Shown here piece by piece: positions 1-10,045 of a DNA stretch of 64,000 nt. Location of the stretch: the NCBI RefSeq assembly GCF_900112375.1, contig NZ_FOLS01000004.1, forward strand, positions 204,542-268,541, read 5' to 3'. Positions within the stretch are counted from its first letter, which is position 1, and each line of letters opens with the position of its first letter. A model generated the notes under the pieces. The model was not told the origin of the DNA and did no database searches. It saw nothing but the letters and a program-made list of their open reading frames with translations. The DNA is from Pseudomonas citronellolis (GTDB taxonomy: Bacteria; Pseudomonadota; Gammaproteobacteria; Pseudomonadales; Pseudomonadaceae). The translations under genes and the position numbers were made by a program.

Positions 1-831
1 GTCCATGTGCGGCTCGGCGAAGAACGGCATCGAATAGCGGTCCACGCCCTGGGGGCTGATCACCCGGTGCGGGGTCGAGCGGTACCTGTCGTTGCTCCAG
101 CGCGCCATCATGTCGCCGATGTTGACCACGAAGGTGCCCTCGATGGGCGGCGCGTCTATCCACTGGCCCTGGCGGTTCTGCACCTGCAGGCCGCCGGCGT
201 CGTCCTGGTACAGCAGGGTCACGCAGCCGTAGTCGGTGTGTGCGCCAGCACCCGGCTGGTCGGCGCTCTGCCGCGCCGCGGCCGGCGGGTAGTGGATCAT
301 GCGGAACACGCTGACCGGCTGCTCGAAGCGCCGGTCGAAGAAGTCTTCCTCTATCTCCAGGGCGATGGCCAGGGCGCGCAGCACTGTCTTCGCCAGCTCC
401 AGCATGTCGGCGTAGTGCCCTTCCAGCAGCGCCTCCCAACCCGGCAGGTCCGGGTGGCGGTTGGGCCCGTAGAAGGACTTGCCGGCGACCACGTCCGGGT
501 GGTCGGCCGGCAGGTGCAGGGCCATGTCGAAGGTTTCCTTGAAATCGCTGGGCAGAGCCGGGTCCAGCTGCTCGGTGGCGATGGCGCCGTAGCCACGGTG
601 ATTCCTGCTCTGGGTGATGTCGATCTTCAGCTTCTCGCTGGCCGGCTGGGCGAAGAAGCCGCGCGCGGCCTCCAGCAGCTCGGCGAAGCGCTGCGCCGGG
701 ATCGGATGGCCCTGGATGTAGAAGAAGCCCCATTCGCGGCAGGCGGCGTCGACCTGCCGGGCCACCTCGGCCCAGGCGGTGCTGTCGGCGGCGTAGAGCG
801 GGGCGATGTCGATGATGGGTAGGCGGTCCAT
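1..831 (-). CDS. Isopenicillin N synthase-family Fe(II)/2-oxoglutarate oxygenase (3' end outside window)
   Basis: The reading frame is open from the ATG at 831 down to base 1, giving 277 residues; the C-terminus lies beyond the window. The product resembles the isopenicillin N synthase/2OG-Fe(II) dioxygenase family of soluble enzymes that use ferrous iron to oxidise small molecules. Visible ligands are His198 and Asp200 in HTDYG and His255 in STPHRV. Arg265 and Ser267 form the R-x-S pair that binds 2-oxoglutarate. The N-terminal DIOX_N part (IIDIAPL, WGFFYIQGH) is also present. The substrate is unknown. It lies downstream of a BMP-type uptake protein on the same strand, with a REP pair between, so a link to purine or nucleoside use is only a guess. 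Confidence 0.85.
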   Translation of the reverse strand, partial: MDRLPIIDIAPLYAADSTAWAEVARQVDAACREWGFFYIQGHPIPAQRFAELLEAARGFFAQPASEKLKIDITQSRNHRGYGAIATEQLDPALPSDFKETFDMALHLPADHPDVVAGKSFYGPNRHPDLPGWEALLEGHYADMLELAKTVLRALAIALEIEEDFFDRRFEQPVSVFRMIHYPPAAARQSADQPGAGAHTDYGCVTLLYQDDAGGLQVQNRQGQWIDAPPIEGTFVVNIGDMMARWSNDRYRSTPHRVISPQGVDRYSMPFFAEPHMD

Positions 832-854
832 GGTCGGTCTCGTGCAGGCCTCTC

Positions 855-932
855 GTAGGAGCGAGCTTGCTCGCGAACAATCCCGGTAATGGCGCCGCCG
901 GTTGATCCGTTCGCGAGCAAGCTCGCTCCTAC
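855..932. repeat. Inverted pair of REP palindromes
   Basis: A copy of GTAGGAGCGAGCTTGCTCGC plus GAAC lies at 855-878 and its reverse complement at 909-932, 30 bases apart. This is the usual paired arrangement of Pseudomonas REP elements. The same core recurs at 16946, 18695, 18959, 26847, 27008, 63418 and 63603. Confidence 0.9.
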
Positions 933-949
933 AAAAGGGGTTCACCGGG

Positions 950-2035
950 TCATTTCGGCAGCTCGGCCTTGATGCCTTCCACGTAGTAGTCCATCGCGGC
1001 CAGGTCGGCGTTGCTGGCCACGGCGCCGGCGGCGATGCGTTCCTTGCCGCTCTGGTCCTTGATCGGCCCGGTGAAGGGATGGAAGGCGCCGCTCTTGATG
1101 TCGGCGATCAGCTTGCTCGCCTCGGCCTGCACGTCGGCCGGCAGCACGTCCTTGTTCAGCGGCAGGACGATGGTGTCCTCGGCCAGGCCTCCCCAGAAGT
1201 CCTGCGGTTTCCAGCTGCCGTCCATGACCGCCTGGGTGGCCTTGATGTAGTGCGGGCCCCAGTCGTTGACGATGGAGGTCAGCACGGTCTTCGGCCCGAA
1301 GTGCTGCATGTCCGAGGCGTAGCCCACGGCGTACACGCCGCGGCGCTCGGCGGCCTGGATCGGCGCCGGGCTGTCGGTGTGCTGGAAGATCACGTCCACG
1401 CCCTGGTCGATCAGCGCGTTGGCCGCGTCCGCCTCCTTGCCCGGGTCGAACCAGGTGCTCACCCACATCACTTTCAGCTCGGCCCGGGGGTCGTACTTGT
1501 GCAGCGCCAGCTGGATGGAGTTGATGTCGCGGATCACCTCGGGGATCGGGAAGGAGGCGATGTAGCCGATCTTGTGCGTCTTGGTCATCTTCGCCGCCAG
1601 GTAGCCACCGACGTAGCGGCCCTCGTAGGAGCGCGACAGGTAGGTGCCGAGGTTCCTGTCACGCTTGTAGCCGGTGGCGTGCTCGAAGGTCACCTTGGGG
1701 AACTGCTTGGCCACCTTGGCGGTGGGGTTCATGAAGCCGAAGGAGGTGGTGAAGATCAGCCCGTAGCCGTCCTTGGCCATGTTGCGGATCACCCGCTCGG
1801 CGTCGGCGCCCTCGGCGACGTTCTCGACGAAGCTGGTCTGCACCTTGTCGCCGAAGTGTTCCACCAGCTCGCGGCGGCCCATCTCGTGCTGGTAGGTCCA
1901 GCCGTGGTCGCCGACGGGGCCGACGTAGACGAAGCCGACCTTCAGCGGTTCGGCCGCCGCCGCGCCGAGGCTGGCGCCAAGGCCCATGGCCAACGCCAGG
2001 CCACGCAGCAGGGTGTTCAGGGTCTTGTTCTTCAT
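950..2035 (-). CDS. BMP-family ABC transporter substrate-binding protein
   Basis: This 361-residue periplasmic binding protein belongs to the BMP/Med (PnrA-like) family, whose studied members bind purine nucleosides or related bases for an ABC importer. The start MKNKTLNTLLRGLALAMGLG gives a short basic N-terminus, a hydrophobic core and an Ala-rich cleavage site near residue 28, with no lipobox Cys. Family features follow: VGFVYVGPVGDHGWTYQHE at the mature N-terminus, then the ATGYKRDRN and WGPHYI segments. No permease or ATPase gene lies next to it in the window; those may be to the left beyond the oxygenase or elsewhere. The substrate cannot be told from sequence. A 258-bp gap to the divergent antiporter gene presumably holds both promoters. 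Confidence 0.88.
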   Translation of the reverse strand: MKNKTLNTLLRGLALAMGLGASLGAAAAEPLKVGFVYVGPVGDHGWTYQHEMGRRELVEHFGDKVQTSFVENVAEGADAERVIRNMAKDGYGLIFTTSFGFMNPTAKVAKQFPKVTFEHATGYKRDRNLGTYLSRSYEGRYVGGYLAAKMTKTHKIGYIASFPIPEVIRDINSIQLALHKYDPRAELKVMWVSTWFDPGKEADAANALIDQGVDVIFQHTDSPAPIQAAERRGVYAVGYASDMQHFGPKTVLTSIVNDWGPHYIKATQAVMDGSWKPQDFWGGLAEDTIVLPLNKDVLPADVQAEASKLIADIKSGAFHPFTGPIKDQSGKERIAAGAVASNADLAAMDYYVEGIKAELPK

Positions 2036-2293
2036 GGTGCGGGGACGCTCCTGTCGATGCAGTGTCGGGGCCGGAAGGTGCATGGCCCTCCGGGGCGCTT
2101 CGCCCAATGCAATAACCTGACCAGGTGGACAGGTGCCGCGCGCCAGGCGGCCGCGCCCTGTGCGGCGGTGCCGCGCGCGTCTTGCATTGGTGCGCCCATG
2201 CCACCTGCTGGTGCGCCCCGGCGACGGTGGGCAAGGCCCCGGGCAAGGCCTAAGATGGGCGCCTCTATCCCATGGAACGGATGTCCCCCGACG

Positions 2294-3376
2294 ATGCTGC
2301 GCCTGCTCAAAGACGAGAAACTCCTCCTCCTCGCCCTGCTCCTGGCGGTGCTGGTCTACCCCCTGGAACACAGCCTGCTCGAAGGCGGCAAGACCCTGGC
2401 CGGGGTGATCGCCACTGTCCTGCTGGCCTCGATCATCAGCGTCTCGCTGCGCGTGGCGCACCACGCCGAGATTCTCGCGGAGAAGGTCGGCGAGCCCTAC
2501 GGCACCATGATCCTGACCCTCGCCGCGGTGCTGGTGGAGGTGGTCATCCTGGCCATCATGATGGGCCACAACCACTCACCCACCCTGGCCCGCGACACCA
2601 TCTACGCCGCGGTGATGCTGGACATGAACGGCATCCTCGGCCTGGCCGCGCTGCTCGGCGGCCTGAAGCACGGCGAGCAGTCGTACAACGACGACTCCGG
2701 CAAGACCTACGTGACCATGATCCTCACCGCGGTGGGCATCTCCATGGTGGTCCCGGAGCTGATCCCAGCGGCGCAGTGGAAGCTCTACTCGCTGTTCACC
2801 ATCGGCTGCATGGTCATGCTCTACGGGCTGTTCCTGCGCATGCAGACCGGCCAGCACAGCTACTTCTTCGCCTACAACTACGCGGTGCACGGCGAGCAGC
2901 AGCACGGCCACGAGGCCCACGGCAGCACGCGCCAGTCCATGGCCCTGCTGGTGGCCGGGGTGGTGCTGATCGGCGCGCTGGCCGAGGTCATGTCCAAGGC
3001 CCTGGACGTCAGCCTGGAAGGCAGCGGCGTGCCACCGATCGTGCCGGCGCTGCTGGTGGCGGCCATCTCCGCCAGCCCGGAAATCCTCACCGCGCTGCGC
3101 GCCGCGCTGGCCAACCGCATGCAACCGGTGGTCAACATCGCCCTGGGCGCCTCGCTGTCCACGGTGATCCTCACCGTGCCGGTCATCGAGGCCCTGGCGC
3201 TGTTCAAGGGCCAGCCGATCCAGATGGCGATGACGCCGCTGCAGACCGGCATGATGTTCATCACCCTGGTGGTGGCGGGCTTCAACCTGCACGACGGCAA
3301 GACCAACGCCATCGAGGGCATGACTCACTTCGTGCTCTTCGCCACTTTCCTGATGCTGTCGTTCATGGGGTTGTGA
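2294..3376 (+). CDS. chaA: Calcium/proton antiporter of the CaCA family (ChaA-like)
   Basis: This 360-residue inner-membrane protein has about ten or eleven hydrophobic segments and should exchange Ca2+ (or Na+/K+) for protons. The two inverted alpha repeats of the CaCA superfamily are visible. GEPYGTMILTLAAVLVEVVI lies in the first half and ISASPEILTALRAAL, followed by ALGASLSTVI, in the second. A central His-rich loop (HGEQQHGHEAHG) separates the halves. The ATG at 2294 starts MLRLLKDEKLLLLALLL. The nucleoside deoxyribosyltransferase gene follows after two bases, so the two are probably co-transcribed although their functions are not obviously related. Confidence 0.9.
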   Translation: MLRLLKDEKLLLLALLLAVLVYPLEHSLLEGGKTLAGVIATVLLASIISVSLRVAHHAEILAEKVGEPYGTMILTLAAVLVEVVILAIMMGHNHSPTLARDTIYAAVMLDMNGILGLAALLGGLKHGEQSYNDDSGKTYVTMILTAVGISMVVPELIPAAQWKLYSLFTIGCMVMLYGLFLRMQTGQHSYFFAYNYAVHGEQQHGHEAHGSTRQSMALLVAGVVLIGALAEVMSKALDVSLEGSGVPPIVPALLVAAISASPEILTALRAALANRMQPVVNIALGASLSTVILTVPVIEALALFKGQPIQMAMTPLQTGMMFITLVVAGFNLHDGKTNAIEGMTHFVLFATFLMLSFMGL

Positions 3377-3378
3377 CC

Positions 3379-3897
3379 ATGCTGAAGATCTACCTCGCCG
3401 GCCCCGACGTGTTCCGCCCCGACGCCGCCGGGCACGGCGCGCAGCTCAAGGCGCTGTGCGCGGAATACGGGTTCGAGGGGCTGTTCCCGCTGGACGTCCA
3501 GGTGCCGGCGGAAATCACCGAGCCGCACCAGCAGGCGATCTGGATCTACCGCGCCAACCTGCGCCTGATCGCCGAGGCCGACTGCGTGCTGGCCAACCTG
3601 GCATCGTTCCGCGGTAGCGAGCCGGACAGCGGCACCTGCTTCGAGGTCGGCTACGCCGCGGCCCTGGGCAAGCCGCTGTACGGCTACCTGCCGGACGCCG
3701 GCAGCTACGTCGAGCGCATGCGCCGCAAGTACCCGGAATGGCTCGGCCAGCAGCCCGGCCGTGACCGCGACGGCAACGTCCTGGAAGCCTTCGGCCTGCC
3801 GCTGAACCTGATGCTGGCGGTGCCCACCCAGATCGTCTCCGGCGGCCCGCGCGAAGCCCTGGAGCTGCTGCGCCAGGATCTGCAGCCGGCGGAATGA
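3379..3897 (+). CDS. Nucleoside 2-deoxyribosyltransferase family protein
   Basis: This 172-residue soluble protein has the nucleoside 2-deoxyribosyltransferase fold, whose members transfer or hydrolyse the deoxyribose of (deoxy)nucleosides. Diagnostic segments are YLAGPDVFRP at the N-terminus, then ADCVLANLASFRG and SEPDSGTCFEVGYAAALGKP, which carries the acidic active-site residue. The start codon is two bases after the antiporter stop, which indicates translational coupling. The role could be nucleotide salvage or house-cleaning of modified nucleotides. The family is certain from the motifs, but the substrate is not. Confidence 0.87.
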   Translation: MLKIYLAGPDVFRPDAAGHGAQLKALCAEYGFEGLFPLDVQVPAEITEPHQQAIWIYRANLRLIAEADCVLANLASFRGSEPDSGTCFEVGYAAALGKPLYGYLPDAGSYVERMRRKYPEWLGQQPGRDRDGNVLEAFGLPLNLMLAVPTQIVSGGPREALELLRQDLQPAE

Positions 3898-3913
3898 TCG
3901 TAACCGCGCCCAT

Positions 3914-3960
3914 GTAGGAGCGCGCCCTGCGCGCGATTCGCGGGCAGGGCCCGCTCCTAC
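3914..3960. repeat. 47-bp REP-like palindrome, type B
   Basis: The element starts GTAGGAGCGCGCCCTGCGCG and ends GGGCCCGCTCCTAC, so it can fold into a long hairpin. An identical 47-bp copy occurs at 27240-27286. It lies just after the deoxyribosyltransferase gene. Confidence 0.88.
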
Positions 3961-3983
3961 ACGACTGCGCCGAGGCGCTTTTC

Positions 3984-4017
3984 GTAGGATGGGTTTCGCA
4001 AGCTCAACCCATCCTAC
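3984..4017. repeat. Palindrome GTAGGATGGGTT...AACCCATCCTAC
   Basis: GTAGGATGGGTT and AACCCATCCTAC form 12-bp arms around a 10-base loop. This is a third palindromic type within the 231-bp gap between 3898 and 4128, between the type B element and a degenerate REP. Confidence 0.85.
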
Positions 4018-4034
4018 GGGAGCCCGGAAATGAC

Positions 4035-4102
4035 GTAGGAGCGGACTCCGTCCGCGATGGGCCGGGCCCAGGCACGGCGATCGCGGATGAATCCGCTCCT
4101 AC
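4035..4102. repeat. Diverged REP-like element
   Basis: It begins GTAGGAGCGGACTCCGTCCGCG and ends GGATGAATCCGCTCCTAC, sharing the GTAGGAGCG...CGCTCCTAC ends of the other REP elements around a different core. A partial copy of its right half lies at 26716-26739. Confidence 0.78.
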
Positions 4103-4128
4103 AAAAGAAGAAGAGAAGCCCGAGCGGC

Positions 4129-4467
4129 TCAGACCTTCTTCACGAACTCCGACTTCAGCTTCATCGCGCCGATGCCGTCGATCTTGCAGTCGATGTCGTG
4201 GTCGCCGTCCACCAGGCGGATGTTCTTCACCTTGGTGCCGACCTTGACCACCAGGGACGAGCCCTTGACCTTCAGGTCCTTGATCACGCTGACGGTGTCG
4301 CCATCCTGCAGCACGTTGCCGACGGCGTCCTTGATCACCTTGGCGTCGCCCTCGCCTTCGGCGGCGGCATCGGCCGACCATTCATGGGCGCATTCCGGGC
4401 AGACCAGCAGCGCGCCGTCCTCGTAGGTGTATTCGGAATTGCATTTGGGGCAGGGTGGCAGGCTCAT
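4129..4467 (-). CDS. yjdM: PhnA/YjdM family zinc-ribbon protein
   Basis: This 112-residue cytoplasmic protein has an N-terminal zinc ribbon (CPKC and CPEC pairs within the first 30 residues) followed by the PhnA beta-domain ([17 protein letters not shown] and [20 protein letters not shown]). Family members were named after the alkylphosphonate operon but are not needed for phosphonate use; their precise role is unclear. Start ATG at 4467, stop at 4129. It is a single gene, with a cytochrome c gene upstream on the same strand 56 bp away. Confidence 0.93.
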   Translation of the reverse strand: MSLPPCPKCNSEYTYEDGALLVCPECAHEWSADAAAEGEGDAKVIKDAVGNVLQDGDTVSVIKDLKVKGSSLVVKVGTKVKNIRLVDGDHDIDCKIDGIGAMKLKSEFVKKV

Positions 4468-4523
4468 GGTCTCTATCACTGACAGTGGGAAAAGACCGCG
4501 CATTATATAAGGATTTGCCCGCC

Positions 4524-5147
4524 TCAGGGGTGCAATTGCTGCAGGTAGGCCGCCAGCGCCTCGATATTCCCGGCCTGCAGCTGCGACGCCACCGCCAGCA
4601 TGGTCGAGCCGGCACGGCGCGGGTCCTTGTCGCGGTAGGCCTCCAGCGTTCGCTGCAGGTAGGTCGCCGGCTGCCCGGCGATACGCGGGACACCCTGCTG
4701 GCCCAACCCCTGCGGGCCATGACAGGCCACGCAGACCTGCCCGAACAGCGCCTCGCCCCTGGCACGCAGCGCATCGTCCACCGCGCCCTGGCGCGGCAGC
4801 ACCTGCTGCTGGCTGTAGTACACGGCGATGTTCACCCGCTCGTCGAGGCTCAGCATCCGGGCCGCCTGGTTCATCACGAAGTCGGTGCGCTGCCCGCTGG
4901 CGTAGCGCTCGAAGGCAGTGAACAGGTAGCCCGGGGCCTGCGCGGCCAGGTTCGGGATGTGGTCGCGCCGGCTGTTGCCGTCGTCGCCGTGGCAGTTGCG
5001 GCACAGCACGATGCGCTCGTGGCCGGCGGCATAGGCCTGCTCGCGCTTGGCGGGGTCGGCCATGATGGCGTCGAAGCGCGCCTGGGCGGCCTCGTCGCCC
5101 AAGGCGGTACAGCTGACGGTCAACAGCAGAGCAATCGCGAAACGCAT
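4524..5147 (-). CDS. Periplasmic dihaem cytochrome c (c4-like)
   Basis: This 207-residue protein has a signal peptide (about residues 1-17) and two haem c attachment motifs, CRNCH in the N-terminal half and CVACH in the C-terminal half. Both lie in similar class I cytochrome c domains, the arrangement of cytochrome c4 and related electron carriers. Met residues suitable as distal haem ligands are present after each motif ([18 protein letters not shown]). It probably carries electrons in the periplasm to an oxidase or reductase, but no partner gene is adjacent. It stands alone between phnA and the pyc terminator. Confidence 0.87.
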   Translation of the reverse strand: MRFAIALLLTVSCTALGDEAAQARFDAIMADPAKREQAYAAGHERIVLCRNCHGDDGNSRRDHIPNLAAQAPGYLFTAFERYASGQRTDFVMNQAARMLSLDERVNIAVYYSQQQVLPRQGAVDDALRARGEALFGQVCVACHGPQGLGQQGVPRIAGQPATYLQRTLEAYRDKDPRRAGSTMLAVASQLQAGNIEALAAYLQQLHP

Positions 5148-5274
5148 CGCCTCCTCCCCGGAACTCGGCCTGCGGCTTGCCGTTTATAGGCTTGCGCGTG
5201 GCGAAGGGCCTGGATGCAGGTCAATGAAGCGGCGAGCCGGCCGCGCCGGAAGGTGATGGCTTTCGCAAAGGCAT

Positions 5275-5301
5275 AAAAAAGGGGGAGCATCGTGCTCCCC
5301 C
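5275..5301 (-). terminator. Rho-independent terminator after pycB
   Basis: On the minus strand a perfect 9-bp stem (GGGGGAGCA with TGCTCCCCC, loop of three) is followed by a run of six T. It lies 35 bases past the pycB stop and should end the pycA-pycB transcript. Confidence 0.92.
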
Positions 5302-5335
5302 GGGGACTGAACCTTGAGACCCGTCTGTCCGTCGG

Positions 5336-7159
5336 TCAGCCTTCAATCTCGATCAGCACCTCGCCCGGGTTGACGCGGTCACCCTTGGCTACGTGGATCG
5401 CCTTGACGGTGCCGGCGATGGGCGCCTGCACCTCGGTTTCCATCTTCATGGCTTCGGTGATCAGCACGGCCTGGCCGGCCTTCACGCTGTCGCCTTCCTT
5501 CACCAGCACGTCGACGATGTTGCCCGGCATGGTGGTGCTGACGTCACCCGGCGCGCTGGCGTGCTTGCGCTTGTTGCCGCCGCCGCCGATGAACTCGTTG
5601 AGCGGCTCGAACACCACTTCCTCGGGCATGCCGTCGATGGACAGGTAGAAGTGGCGCTTGCCGTCGGTCTTCACGCCGACGCCGGTGATGTCCACGCGGT
5701 AGCTCTCGCCGTGCACGTCGACCACGAACTCGGTCGGCACGCCTTCGCCGCCGGCCGCGGCCACGCCGTTGCCGCTGGGGATCGGCAGCAGTTCCTCGGG
5801 CTTCAGGGCGCCGGCCTCGCGTTCCTCGAGGAACTTGCGGCCGATGTCCGGGAACATGGCGAAGGTCAGCACGTCCTCTTCGGACTTGGCCAGCGCGCCG
5901 ATCTCGCCGCGCAGCTTGTCCAGCTCGGGCTTGATCAGGTCGGCCGGGCGCACGTCGATGACTTCCTCGTTGCCGATGGCCTGGCGTCGCAGCTGCTCGT
6001 TGATCTGGCCCGGGGCCTTGCCGTAGCGGCCCTGCAGGTACAGCTTCACCTCGTTGGTGATGGTCTTGTAGCGCTCGCCGGCCAGCACGTTGAAGAACGC
6101 CTGGGTGCCGACGATCTGCGAGGTCGGGGTGACCAGGGGCGGGAAGCCCAGGTCCTCGCGCACCCGCGGGATCTCTTCGAGCACTTCGGCCATGCGGTTG
6201 AGGGCGCCCTGCTCCTTCAGTTGGTTGGCCAGGTTGGAGATCATGCCGCCGGGCACCTGGTTGACCTGCACGCGGGTGTCCACGCCGGTGAATTCGCTTT
6301 CGAACTGGTGGTACTTCTTGCGCACGGCGTGGAAGTACATGCCGACTTCCTGGATCAGCTCCAGGTCCAGGCCGGTGTCGTAGGGGGTGTTGCGCAGCGC
6401 CGCGACCATCGACTCGGTGCCCGGGTGGCTGGTGCCCCAGGCCATGCTGGAGATGGCGGTGTCGATGCGGTCGGCGCCGTTCTCCACGGCCTTGAGCTGG
6501 CACATGCTGGCCACGCCGGCGGTGTCGTGGGAGTGCACCACCACTTCCAGGGGCAGGGCGTCCTTCAGGGCCTTGACCAGGTCGCCGGTGGCGTAGGGGG
6601 TCAGCAGGCCGGCCATGTCCTTGATGGCGATGGAGTCCACACCCATGGCCGCCATGGCCTTGGCCTGGGCGACGAAGGCGTCGATGGTGTGCACCGGGCT
6701 GGTGGTGTAGCAGATGGTGCCCTGGGCGTGCTTGCCGGCGGCCTTCACCGCCTCGATGGAGACGCGCAGGTTACGCACGTCGTTCATCGCGTCGAAGATG
6801 CGGAACACGTCGATGCCGTTGACCGCGGCCTTGGCCACGAAGGCGCGCACCACGTCGTCGCTGTAGTGGCGGTAGCCCAGCAGGTTCTGCCCGCGCAAGA
6901 GCATCTGCAGGCGGGTGTTGGGCAGCGCGGCCTTGAGCTTGCGCAGGCGCTCCCACGGGTCTTCCTTGAGGAAGCGCACGCAGGCGTCGAAGGTGGCGCC
7001 GCCCCAGACTTCCAGGGACCAGTAGCCGACCTTGTCGAGCTTGTCGCAGATCGGCAGCATGTCCTCGGTGCGCATGCGGGTGGCCAGCAGCGACTGGTGC
7101 GCGTCGCGCAGGATGGTATCGGTGACGCTTATTTTTTTCGACTCAACGGTCTTGCTCAT
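5336..7159 (-). CDS. pycB: Pyruvate carboxylase subunit B (carboxyltransferase plus biotin carrier; OadA-like)
   Basis: This 607-residue protein moves the carboxyl group from biotin to pyruvate to make oxaloacetate, the anaplerotic partner of PycA. The N-terminal HMGL-like carboxyltransferase domain opens with DTILRDAHQSLLATRMRT. The central conserved PYC/OADA domain follows. The C-terminal biotinyl domain has the AMKMET motif, with biotinylated Lys572. A Pro/Ala linker lies around residues 465-485. The start MSKTVESKK follows a GAGG site and lies 10 bp after the pycA stop. Annotation pipelines often call this oxaloacetate decarboxylase alpha subunit. No membrane beta or gamma decarboxylase subunit is nearby, which favours a two-subunit pyruvate carboxylase. 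Confidence 0.95.
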   Translation of the reverse strand: MSKTVESKKISVTDTILRDAHQSLLATRMRTEDMLPICDKLDKVGYWSLEVWGGATFDACVRFLKEDPWERLRKLKAALPNTRLQMLLRGQNLLGYRHYSDDVVRAFVAKAAVNGIDVFRIFDAMNDVRNLRVSIEAVKAAGKHAQGTICYTTSPVHTIDAFVAQAKAMAAMGVDSIAIKDMAGLLTPYATGDLVKALKDALPLEVVVHSHDTAGVASMCQLKAVENGADRIDTAISSMAWGTSHPGTESMVAALRNTPYDTGLDLELIQEVGMYFHAVRKKYHQFESEFTGVDTRVQVNQVPGGMISNLANQLKEQGALNRMAEVLEEIPRVREDLGFPPLVTPTSQIVGTQAFFNVLAGERYKTITNEVKLYLQGRYGKAPGQINEQLRRQAIGNEEVIDVRPADLIKPELDKLRGEIGALAKSEEDVLTFAMFPDIGRKFLEEREAGALKPEELLPIPSGNGVAAAGGEGVPTEFVVDVHGESYRVDITGVGVKTDGKRHFYLSIDGMPEEVVFEPLNEFIGGGGNKRKHASAPGDVSTTMPGNIVDVLVKEGDSVKAGQAVLITEAMKMETEVQAPIAGTVKAIHVAKGDRVNPGEVLIEIEG

Positions 7160-7169
7160 TCGATAATCC

Positions 7170-8585
<1,416 letters not shown>

Positions 8586-8726
8586 TTGCGGTTTCCCTCG
8601 ACCGGGGCTCGTGGACCCGGCACTTGAACCAATCGGCAATCCGCCGCGGAGCGATCCGCGTCGGTTCGGCGCAATGCCGGAGCAGGGTTCCGGCGTTTTT
8701 TTACCCTACGCGGGATCGAGGATTAC

Positions 8727-8747
8727 CCAAAATCAATATTTATTGGG
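8727..8747. promoter_or_regulatory. Candidate LysR operator between pycA and the LysR gene
   Basis: The AT-rich centre of the 220-bp divergent gap holds the inverted repeat CAATA-TT-TATTG (8734-8745), extended outward to CCCA...TGGG. Its symmetry and T-N11-A spacing suit a LysR-type regulator acting on pycA and on its own gene. The assignment is by position and shape only. Confidence 0.45.
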
Positions 8748-8805
8748 ATAGCCATAATTTTTGACTTATAGTCGAGCGAACTGACCCGTGCGGGAGCCGG
8801 TGCGA

Positions 8806-9756
8806 ATGCGTAAGTCCTTGATGCGAATGACACTTCGCCAACTGCAGGTATTCCGTGCGGTGTGCGAGAGCCGTTCCTACAGCCGCGCCGCGGAGGAAAT
8901 GGCGCTGACGCAGCCGGCGGTCAGCCTGCAGATCCGCCAGCTGGAGGAACTGGTCGGCCAGCCGCTGTTCGAGTACATCGGCAAGAAGCTCTACCAGACC
9001 GACGCCGCCGACGCCCTGCTGCGCGCCAGCACCGACATCTTCCAGCGCCTGGAAGTGCTGGACATGCAGCTCTCCGACCTCAAGGGCTCGCTGCAGGGCC
9101 AGCTGCGCCTGGCGGTGGAGTCCAGCGCCAAGTACATCACCCCGCACCTGTTCGCCGCCTTCCAGAAGCAGCACCCGGACGTCAGCCTGCACCTCACCGT
9201 GGTCAACCGCGCCCAGGTGATCAAGCGCCTGTCGGACAACCGCGACGACCTGGTGATCATGTCCCTGGTGCCGCAGGACATGGCCCTGGAGTTCCTGCCC
9301 TTCCTGAACAACCCGATCGTCGCGGTGGCGCCGCCCGACCACCCGCTGTGCAGCGCCGCCAAGCTGTCGCTGAAGGACCTGGAATCCTGGCCGCTGCTGA
9401 TCCGCGAGCCGGGCTCGGGCACGCGCAAGGCCTGCGAGGAACACTTCCAGCAGAAGCGCGCGCACTTCCCGCAGACGCTGGAATTCGCCTCGCTGGAAGG
9501 CTCACGGGAAGGGGTATTGGCCGGCCTCGGCCTGGCCCTGCTGCCGCGCCACGCGGTGAGCCGCGAACTGCGCGCCGGGCTGCTGCGCGAACTGCCGGTG
9601 GAGGAGCTGCCGCTCTACCGCAGCTGGTGCCTGGTGCACGCCCGCGGCAAGCGCCTGAGCCCGGTGGCCCAGGCCTTCGTCGCCTTCATCCGCGAGGAGC
9701 GCGCGCTGATCAGCCAGCTGGCCGAGCGCTTTTCACCGACGCCCGCGCAGAATTGA
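8806..9756 (+). CDS. pycR: LysR-family regulator of the pyruvate carboxylase genes (PycR-like)
   Basis: This 316-residue LysR-type regulator has an N-terminal winged HTH (LRQLQVFRAVCESRSYSRAA, then LTQPAVSLQIRQLEE) and a C-terminal periplasmic-binding-like effector domain of the CbbR/CysB type. It is divergent from pycA, the position held by PycR in P. aeruginosa, so control of pycAB is likely. The ATG at 8806 was chosen because GGGAG lies nine bases upstream. A GTG at 8788 and ATGs at 8821 and 8827 are alternatives. The last 47 bases overlap, tail to tail, a small gene on the opposite strand. Confidence 0.88.
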   Translation: MRKSLMRMTLRQLQVFRAVCESRSYSRAAEEMALTQPAVSLQIRQLEELVGQPLFEYIGKKLYQTDAADALLRASTDIFQRLEVLDMQLSDLKGSLQGQLRLAVESSAKYITPHLFAAFQKQHPDVSLHLTVVNRAQVIKRLSDNRDDLVIMSLVPQDMALEFLPFLNNPIVAVAPPDHPLCSAAKLSLKDLESWPLLIREPGSGTRKACEEHFQQKRAHFPQTLEFASLEGSREGVLAGLGLALLPRHAVSRELRAGLLRELPVEELPLYRSWCLVHARGKRLSPVAQAFVAFIREERALISQLAERFSPTPAQN

Positions 9757-9922
9757 GGTAGTTGGCGGCGATCAGGTCGGGATAATCGGACATCTCGCGG
9801 TCGAGGCGTTGCGCTTCGAGGCGCTCTTCGATGGCCCGGCGGAACTGCATTCGGCGCTGGTCCTCGAGCTTGCGGCGGGTCTTGCTGTCCAGGTGCTGGG
9901 TGTCGTCGATATGGCGTTGCAT
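9710..9922 (-). CDS. Small charged hypothetical protein
   Basis: This 70-residue product starts MQRHIDDTQHLDSKTRRKLE, has a GGGAG ribosome site nine bases upstream, and is rich in Arg, Glu and Gln with a probable long helix (residues 12-45). I recall similar small conserved proteins in Pseudomonas but no function. Its 3' end overlaps the LysR gene by 47 bp on the opposite strand. Good codon use and the ribosome site support it as real. Confidence 0.65.
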   Translation of the reverse strand: MQRHIDDTQHLDSKTRRKLEDQRRMQFRRAIEERLEAQRLDREMSDYPDLIAANYLNSARASVKSARPAG

Positions 9923-10045
9923 CTCGCATCTCCCAAGGCCGAAGGGCTGGAGACGCCAGGATGCGGACGACGGATGACAATTTGAGGGCGCGGCGGTGAA
10001 GCGCCGGTGACGCCGACGAGTGGTCGGCGCCCCTCCAGGCATCCC

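Noticed and set aside
5336..7159. Na+-pumping oxaloacetate decarboxylase
   Set aside because: The alpha-like subunit is next to a biotin carboxylase and there are no beta or gamma membrane subunits, so two-subunit pyruvate carboxylase is the better reading.
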